64,000 bases of DNA, taken from positions 16,822,501 through 16,886,500 of the forward strand of contig CM073596.1 of assembly GCA_037074705.1 (NCBI GenBank). Reading direction: 5' to 3'. The stretch comes from Zhengitettix transpicula (Eukaryota; Arthropoda; Insecta; Orthoptera; Tetrigidae). The translations under genes and the position numbers were made by a program. Shown here in pieces: positions 57,815 to 64,000 of this stretch (position 1 is its first letter; the number at the start of each line of letters is the position of its first letter). The notes under the pieces are model-generated. The model ran no database searches and was not told the origin of the DNA. It saw only the letters and a list, made by a program, of their open reading frames with translations.

Positions 57815-58788
57815 TGTAATAAATAAATGATAGGGTTAAATTAATTTGCCGGAATGATTAACTATGATGGGTTAATATAAATTAAAAACTTATTAATAAT
57901 TAACAAACAAAAATATTTATTTTATTTTGTGGCAATAAAAGATAATTACAAACAAAATTTGAGATCTGTCCTCTCAGGGCCTTTACTGGGTTTGATAATG
58001 AAAACAAAAAAATTATTTAAAATCTTATTAACAAAACAGTTTACAATTTTCCTAATATGTCGATAGAATGAAAGAAATTAAAAAATAAAGAAATTAACTT
58101 TGATTGACAATTAGAAGAGAACGAAATCTGACTTTATCCTTTAATTTGCGTTTACAATATTATTCAAAATTATGTTACTTACGGACCGTTGGTCTGGTAC
58201 CAGAACAATAAATTTTACTACCTCGTTCGGACACTTTTACACTCTTTAACTATTTAATATCAGGCCTTGGGTTTCACTGATTCTACACTTCACTTTAAAA
58301 TTTGGCAAGATTGGCAGTATTTCGGTGATTGCTCCGCTCCACAATAATTTACTAATGTTCTCCTGGATTAATTCCTCCATGAAGATTTTGGAAAGTTCTA
58401 TTCTGACGAAAACTGCTCTTACTTTCCAATATTTACGCTGCAATACTTCCGTGAATGTTTTCTTTGTATTAATTTACAACTTTAACAAGTTATACATTGA
58501 CTATGTCTAGTCACTGCTCAAGTCATATTACTTGTCCTGCTCCTCGTAATGTTTCTCCGCCAACTACCAGTTTTATTACTTGTTCTGCTCCTCTCGATGT
58601 TTCTCCGCCAATTAACTATCCTAGTGCTCACGAGTTTGAGCGCGCATACGCCATTTTTGACTTTTCGACAAAGCAAGCGAGCTCGCTTCTCCATTGTTGC
58701 TTTGTTCGATCAGACCGCTATAATGGATTTATCAAACAATTCAAATTATATATCCAAACAATTAATGGCCTAATTAACTATTGCTACA
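57815..58788 (-). mobile_element. LTR-like element F1d (974 bp)
   Basis: The plus strand begins TGTAATAAATAAATGATAGG and ends GCTACA before ATATTA. Complement of ACTTAC (58177-58182) gives GTAAGT, next to CTGGTACCAG (58194-58203). TGAGCGCGCATACGCCATTT and TTTGTTCGATCAGACCGCTA match F1a, b and e. The 127-codon plus-strand frame here is antisense to the element and not considered a gene. Confidence 0.68.
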
Positions 58789-58937
58789 ATATATTAATTG
58801 TATATTTGATTATTATTTTAAGTCTTTTGTCTCTTCTAAATTTAGACCAGTTTCCATTTCAGTTTCAACATCGTTATTAATTTACCACCCTTGTGTTCAG
58901 TATTAAAAAAATAACAGACCTTTTTAAATGTTTTAAC

Positions 58938-59404
58938 TGTTACGACCTGCGAGAACTCTGATCAGGTATTATTCGCCGAGGTCATTCAACTCTCGAACTA
59001 CGGACTTGAAAATTCAAAAATTTATGCATTCCGTGGAGAATAGTAACGATCCCTGAACCTGGGAATGAGCCAAGCGTTTACAAAATGTTCCTCCCGTGCT
59101 CTATTCTTAGGGCAGACCTTTGACCTATTGAAACTAATGGTTCTCAACGGATATGAGAAGAACGCGGTCAAACGACCCATACAAAAGTAGAACTGGTTCC
59201 AGGCCTCTCTGCTGCTGTTTCTCAGAAAACAATGCCTGAAGTTAGTATCAAAGAGGCGCTGTTTTTTTGGGATATAAATTCTGTGGTCTCTTCTTTTTTC
59301 ACCTATTCAATAAACATTTTAGTGTATGTTGAACTTAATAGTCGTATCCGGAAATAAACAACCGTGATTATCTCTTCACAACGAGAATAGCCTGAATTAT
59401 TACA
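58938..59404 (+). mobile_element. Possible solo LTR of another family
   Basis: It runs from TGTTACGACCTGCGAGAACT to CTGAATTATTACA (467 bp). TATAAAT lies near 59271 and an AATAAA near 59309, in the right order for U3-TATA-R-poly(A)-U5. The ends are TGTTA/TTACA. No target duplication was found and no second copy is in the window, so it could equally be single-copy DNA. Confidence 0.35.
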
Positions 59405-59923
59405 CTGCATTATATATAAATGAATAATAATATTTTACGTATATTGGTTGGAATCGAGTGAGTTAAGCTCCTATTTACCGTATCATGCATTACCGGGCCC
59501 AAAACCCATCTTATTTATATTCTCTTCAAATACACAGAAAAAAAACTCTTCGGACCGATTTCGTTAACATTTTGTTTCGTTGTTATACAGAGCTGTGATT
59601 AGGATTCATGTCAATACTAAACGGCGAACGATCTTAAACCTAATTTTTTATGGCACAGTTTTACTCTTGAACGGTAAATAACTGCAGTGGTATTGCATTT
59701 CCACACTTGAAAAGATATATACAAAATAAAATTCAGTCTGGCCAATTTATTTTTCTCTTTACAGTGAATATAATAAGTAGGTAAAAAAATTGTTTATGAG
59801 AGTATATGAGAAGATAGCTTAATTATATTATTATAGAGACATTGGTAACAAAAAGTAATAAAAATTATTCTCGAACAATGATTTAATGCGTTAAAGAAAA
59901 CAATAGACCAAATGTCTATGTTA
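59405..59923. other. AT-rich spacer, no gene seen
   Basis: Nothing recognised. Confidence 0.5.
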
Positions 59924-60688
59924 TATATATAATAAAAAAGGATGTATATTTGTATGTATGTATTTCCGTTAATCTCTATATATATTTAAACGCGTGGACA
60001 GATTGCAACAACAATTGGTCCACATATTTGTCAAACGACGATAAACGGTGCTGTGGAGGTGAGAAGCATGTAACATAAAGGTGGAAAGAATTATAGTTAA
60101 AAAATTCGAACACGTTGTGTTAAATTACAGGGCGTCAAGAAATCATGACGTCACAGCACACGCGAGCGAGAGAGAGATAGAGAGAGAGAGAGATAGACGT
60201 TACTACGCAACGAACAAAGGAAATAGTTCATTTTTTCGTAATGAAATAAATCAGAAATGTTTCCATTAAATAAAAAGTATAATTTTATCCAGAAATACTC
60301 CATCGAAACATTACGAAATATTTTACGATCCTTGCGGTAAATGTAACTTAATTTTGTACCATGGTAGTGACTCCAATATGGCGACCATTTTTTTACATTG
60401 TGAATATATTATCAGTTATATTTCGTAATGTCTGAAGACTAAGGGACAATTATATCCTGCAATAATCAAGGAGTTTATTTAGGAAGAATTTCTGAGGTAT
60501 GTTTGTTGGGATTGATGTAATATAATTCATGGTATTTTACAGATATTTAATTAATTTGAAAGACTGTACAGAAATAGAAACATTTAGAGTTAGGTTAAAT
60601 CACTTCTTGACTAAAGTTTAATATAAAATTAAATACTTTTTCTGGTCTATATAAATAAGTACATGGACAACGCCGGGCACCCACCTAG
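59924..60688 (+). mobile_element. Helitron-like element He (765 bp)
   Basis: 5' TATATATAATAAAAAAGGAT (TC changed to TA); 3' CGCCGGGCACCCACCTAG|T. It carries a GA-rich expansion at about 60165-60196 where other copies have a short GAGAGA. The CTCCAATATGGCGACCATTT and GTTTGTTGGGATTGATG blocks are shared. The 62-codon frame at 60081 is by-product sequence. Confidence 0.75.
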
Positions 60689-61441
60689 TTATAAATAATT
60701 ACAGTATAGAATCTTTGCGATAAAATTTAACTCACACTGTGGACAATGCTGTCATACAAGTATATATCATTATATAGAAATATGATAAAAGCTGCCGAGC
60801 TACTGGACTCTAAACTTTGACTGAGCTTTCCATTATTCGGTCCCGCGCGTCAACTAATCAGCTAGATAAAAAAAAGAGTCCTTTCAACAAATGCAACTCA
60901 GGGATTACTCTCTCCGTCTTTATTTTCGTCACAGCGTGATGTCGGCAAAGACATGACTGGATATTTTTTTTTTTCAAAAGAGTCAACCCCTCCCTTCCCT
61001 GCCCCGACCTTTATTACCGTGCTGCTACTGACACAGAAATTCGAAGTGCACACGCACAAACACAAAACCAGCACGTGCGTATATGCAAAAACGGATCGCG
61101 TGAGAAACCAAGCAGTTTGTGTGCTCCGGGTTGCACTCTGAATTCCGCAATTGAAAACAAAATACAAAACCCCGTAAAAATTTACTGCAAACAGGAGCAA
61201 ACAGCAGCTGCTCGCTTCGGAAAGGTTCGTAGCATAACAGCAAGTACTTAAATCGTATCAACGCGTCACTGAATAAAAATGGTAAAATCTTCATACCTGT
61301 AATGGTAATCCAGGTTTTCTCTTTAACTCCAAGAATTTTGTGCTTAATTAAAAGCAGCAAAATTGCTGAAGTATAATAATAAGAGCTTAAGATATTTGTT
61401 ATCAGATTAACTTACAGGAAAATAAAGATTTTAATTCATAA
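60689..61441. other. Intergenic, no gene recognised
   Basis: 60950-61250 is GC-balanced with overlapping frames in three phases and no motif. Confidence 0.45.
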
Positions 61442-61548
61442 GAATTAAACAACGTTTCGTCACCTTTTCCGACGTCTTCAGGTCAAAAGATTTGATAGTC
61501 TCAGTTGTTCTCCTCTGGCTACTGCGACGAAACGTTGTGTAATTTTTA
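61442..61548. repeat. Foldback element FB5 with ACAACGTTTCGTC arms
   Basis: ACAACGTTTCGTC (about 61449-61461) pairs with GACGAAACGTTGT (about 61525-61538). The loop contains CGACGTCTTCAGGTC. The arms relate to FB1 and FB6 through the GAAACGTTG core. Confidence 0.7.
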
Positions 61549-61591
61549 TTAAATATTTTTTCCCAACGTTTAGGCTGTTGTTTATTTATAA

Positions 61592-62329
61592 CTTGCTGTG
61601 TGCCCGACGATGCCCGTGTACTTATTTATATAAACCCGAAAAAGTATTTAATTCTAGTTTAATCTTCAGCCAAGAATTGATTTAACCTCAATCTAACTGT
61701 TCGTAGTTCCGTACATACTTTCGACCGCTAGTGTATTAATTGAACAGCTGTAAAATACTCTGAATTTTATTGCATCAATCCCAAACATTCTTCCGAATTT
61801 CTTCTTAAATATACTCCTTGAGTATTGCAGTATATAATTGTCCCTCAGTCATCATATTGACGAAAGATTAAATAGATTAAACTGTTAGATTGATTCACGA
61901 TATAAACAAATAGCCGCCATATTGGAGTCACTAATATGGCACGAAAATTACCTTACATTTTCCACAAAGATCGGTAACGTATTTCGTTTTTTTTTTTTCT
62001 AGATAAAATTATACTTTTTATTCAATGGAAATAATTCTGCTTTATTTCATTACGAAATAAGTTAATATTTTGTTGTTACGCGGTAGCTGTGACTTCACAG
62101 TCTCTTGGCGTGCAGTAGATTAACAGTAATTTAACACAAATTGATCACATTTTAAATTATTATTCTTTCCAACTTTATGATGCGGGTTTATCTCCCCCAC
62201 AGTACCGTTTCTCGTTATTTGTAGAATGTGTGTACGAATTTTTGTTGGAATCTGTCCACGCGTCTTAATCTGTATAGAAATTAACGTAAATACATACATA
62301 CAAATATACATTCTTTTTTACTGTATTTA
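61592..62329 (-). mobile_element. Helitron-like element Hf (738 bp), decayed ends
   Basis: In sense the 3' end is GGGCATCGTCGGGCACACAGCAAG|T (CTAG to CAAG). The 5' end is degraded where TCTATATAAT is expected. The body shares the CTCCAATATGGCGGCTATTT-like and TTTGTATGTATGTATTTACG blocks. Confidence 0.68.
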
Positions 62330-62341
62330 TCTTAATTAGTC

Positions 62342-62344
<3 letters not shown>

Positions 62345-62378
<34 letters not shown>
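62345..62378. repeat. (TA)n microsatellite
   Basis: TA tract between Hf and F1e. Confidence 0.95.
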
Positions 62379-62384
<6 letters not shown>

Positions 62385-63306
62385 AATCACTTAAGATGGG
62401 CTTTTTAAATGAAAAATCAATAAAATTTACAAACAATAGATTTATTTTGTAGCAATCATTTAAAATTATAAAGTTAAAATATTCAATCTCTCAGGGTCTT
62501 CACTGCGTTTGATAATGGACAAATGAATAATATTTATAATCTTATCAACAACAAAACACAATTGAAAGAAAAGAAATTTACTCGTCAATTAAACTAGAAC
62601 GAAATTTAATTGTGAACGAAATTAAAAGTTAAAAGATTGACTCTGATTAACATTTTTAATCAAAAAGAGAACGAAATCTGACGGCTATCTTTCAATTACG
62701 TTTAGATAATTAATTTTTTTTATTGTTACTCACGTCTGCCCAGCATTCCAGCATACCTTCCATTTTCGAATAACTATTGCGTGTTTTACACTGCTTCTAA
62801 ACTCACAAATTCTACACCAAATTTTAAGCCAAAATTTAATATGATGTCAGGAACTCGGATGATCCTCCTTTAGCCATCTATCGGTTGACCGTTCGCCTTA
62901 GGTGAATTCCGCTATTTGTCGATTGGGTAGTCTTTTATTGTTCCGGACTTAAACCGAACCTTTTGATATTTCTGGCCGACTATGGACACAAAAACTGTTT
63001 TTTGTTAGCAGGTTCGGACGTTATACTTTTATTAATGTTTTACTTTGTCCTGCTAATTGCCAACCCTGTTGAATTCTCCTTCCAAAAACTGTTATACCGT
63101 GAAATGTATCTCACCATATCTTCCTGCAAACTGTCCTCTCGATTCGCAATTTGAGCGTGCATACGCCATTTTGACGGACCTTCCGACAAAGAAACAGAGC
63201 CGGAATTCCTATTGTTGTTCCAAAGCTCTTGCCGCTATAATGGATTTTTTAAACAATTTATATTTTTATGTTGAAACAATTAATGTCCTAATTAATTGGC
63301 ATTACA
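62379..63306 (-). mobile_element. LTR-like element F1e (928 bp)
   Basis: The plus strand begins TATAATAATCACTT (TG changed to TA) and ends TTGGCATTACA before ATATATAT. The complement of ACTCAC (62728-62733) gives GTGAGT after a GAATGCTGGGCAGAC block. With F1f it forms a subfamily that shares AGGAACTCGGATGATCCTCC and a TTTGTTAGCAGGTTCGGACG block. Non-coding. Confidence 0.66.
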
Positions 63307-64000
63307 ATATATATATCAAGATTTTAATTGTCCTAGTTACATGAATTGGTCTATTGTTTGATTCCCGTTCTTTAACTTGAGAATTTAATTTATTCAAATA
63401 CATCCTCCATTTCGTAATATTTTTAAATTTATTTTAAAATTATTTAATACCGATCATAATTATATCACTCAATCTCTTATAACGTAGGGCTAAATACTAA
63501 AAGTTGATGTTATCTGATATTTAAATTGAACCAAATATGTACATCAGTCAATAAGTTGGAAAATGGACATTTAATGTAATGCTAAATTAAATAATTACAT
63601 TTATGTGTTTTTACTACACGCATCCTGTATTTGGTATTTCGTCAGGTAAAACATATTAATGAGAAAAAAGGAGCCAAATGTGATGCATTTACAGAATATA
63701 ATACAAATTTATTTATGTCATACTGTTAAAGCAGGATTCTGAAATTATAATAAATGAATTAAAATAATTAAGAAACTTTAAATTTGTCACTATTAATTAA
63801 TTCCATACCAAACTTACATTTCGATTTAAAGTGTAAGAAATTCAGTTAAATAGTTTCAAATAAAACATATTTTACATAATAGGGAAATTTTAAAATATTT
63901 AGAAGTTTCTTGGAAGTTAAAGCTGCAGTGTAACGTGTTAATGAATTTGGAGAAAGTCAGTTATGATTTTGAAAATTAAAATTAACGCAACATAGAAATA
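63307..64000. other. AT-rich spacer to window end, no gene seen
   Basis: Nothing recognised. Confidence 0.5.

Noticed and set aside
58497..58880. A 127-codon plus-strand frame with a repeated PPT/SAPLDVSPP pattern
   Set aside because: It is antisense to LTR-like element F1d; the pattern reflects short tandem repeats in the element's U3-like part.

Overview
The window looks like a repeat-dense, AT-rich stretch of an arthropod nuclear genome, most likely an insect. The reasons are a decayed mariner (DD34D) element, relics of several non-LTR retrotransposons, Helitron-like elements, long (TA)n tracts, and the lack of operons, ribosome-binding sites or long open frames. I recognised no intact host protein-coding gene, rRNA or tRNA. 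Nearly all short open frames lie in repeats or are chance frames. This reads as intergenic DNA or the inside of a very large intron. All family assignments come from comparing copies with each other within the window and from recognisable protein motifs; no database was searched.

The repeats fall into seven groups. (1) LTR-like elements of about 0.6-1.3 kb that begin TGTAAT, end ATTACA and sit in or beside (TA)n tracts. I call them F1 (1-590, 32950-33770, 41651-42647, 52024-52780, 57815-58788, 62379-63306), F2 (622-1530, 29556-30889, 33796-34673, 51440-52014, 56901-57808) and F3 (27622-28793). (2) R600, a repeat of about 530-600 bp that ends in CCCTAAAAAAA and occurs both as short tandem arrays and as single insertions (10.6-16.3 kb, 18.3-19.2 kb, 30.0-30.4 kb, 53.0-55.2 kb). 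(3) Helitron-like non-autonomous elements with TC at the 5' end and CTAG at the 3' end, inserted between A and T (3.7, 17.7, 36.8, 46.5, 59.9 and 61.6 kb), plus a related family built from tandem units (39.0 and 50.2 kb). (4) Terminal-inverted-repeat elements: the mariner at 7165-8470, two long-TIR elements (19753-20650 and 44015-44882) and one at 31101-32173. (5) Small foldback elements that share an ACAACGTTTC core. (6) Four non-LTR retrotransposon relics (13.9, 16.3, 25.2 and 47.8 kb). (7) A nested palindrome of about 335 bp built around (TA)n at 2903-3237.

Layering is visible. R600 interrupts an F2 element, a foldback with a 7-bp target duplication interrupts an F1 element, and an F2 and an F1 lie end to end separated only by ATATAT. 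The most interesting pattern is that every F1 copy in which the site can be seen keeps a GTRAGT splice-donor-like site just after a GAATGCTGG block. F3 has a TATA box followed by GTAAGT. These elements may therefore act as scattered promoters with a spliced first exon.

Between the repeats are a few GC-richer, apparently single-copy islands (about 5.6-6.1, 9.6-10.6, 21.1-21.4, 23.5-25.0, 38.3-38.5 and 48.8-49.2 kb). Some carry clusters of plausible transcription-factor sites. They are the best candidates for host regulatory DNA, but this is inference.
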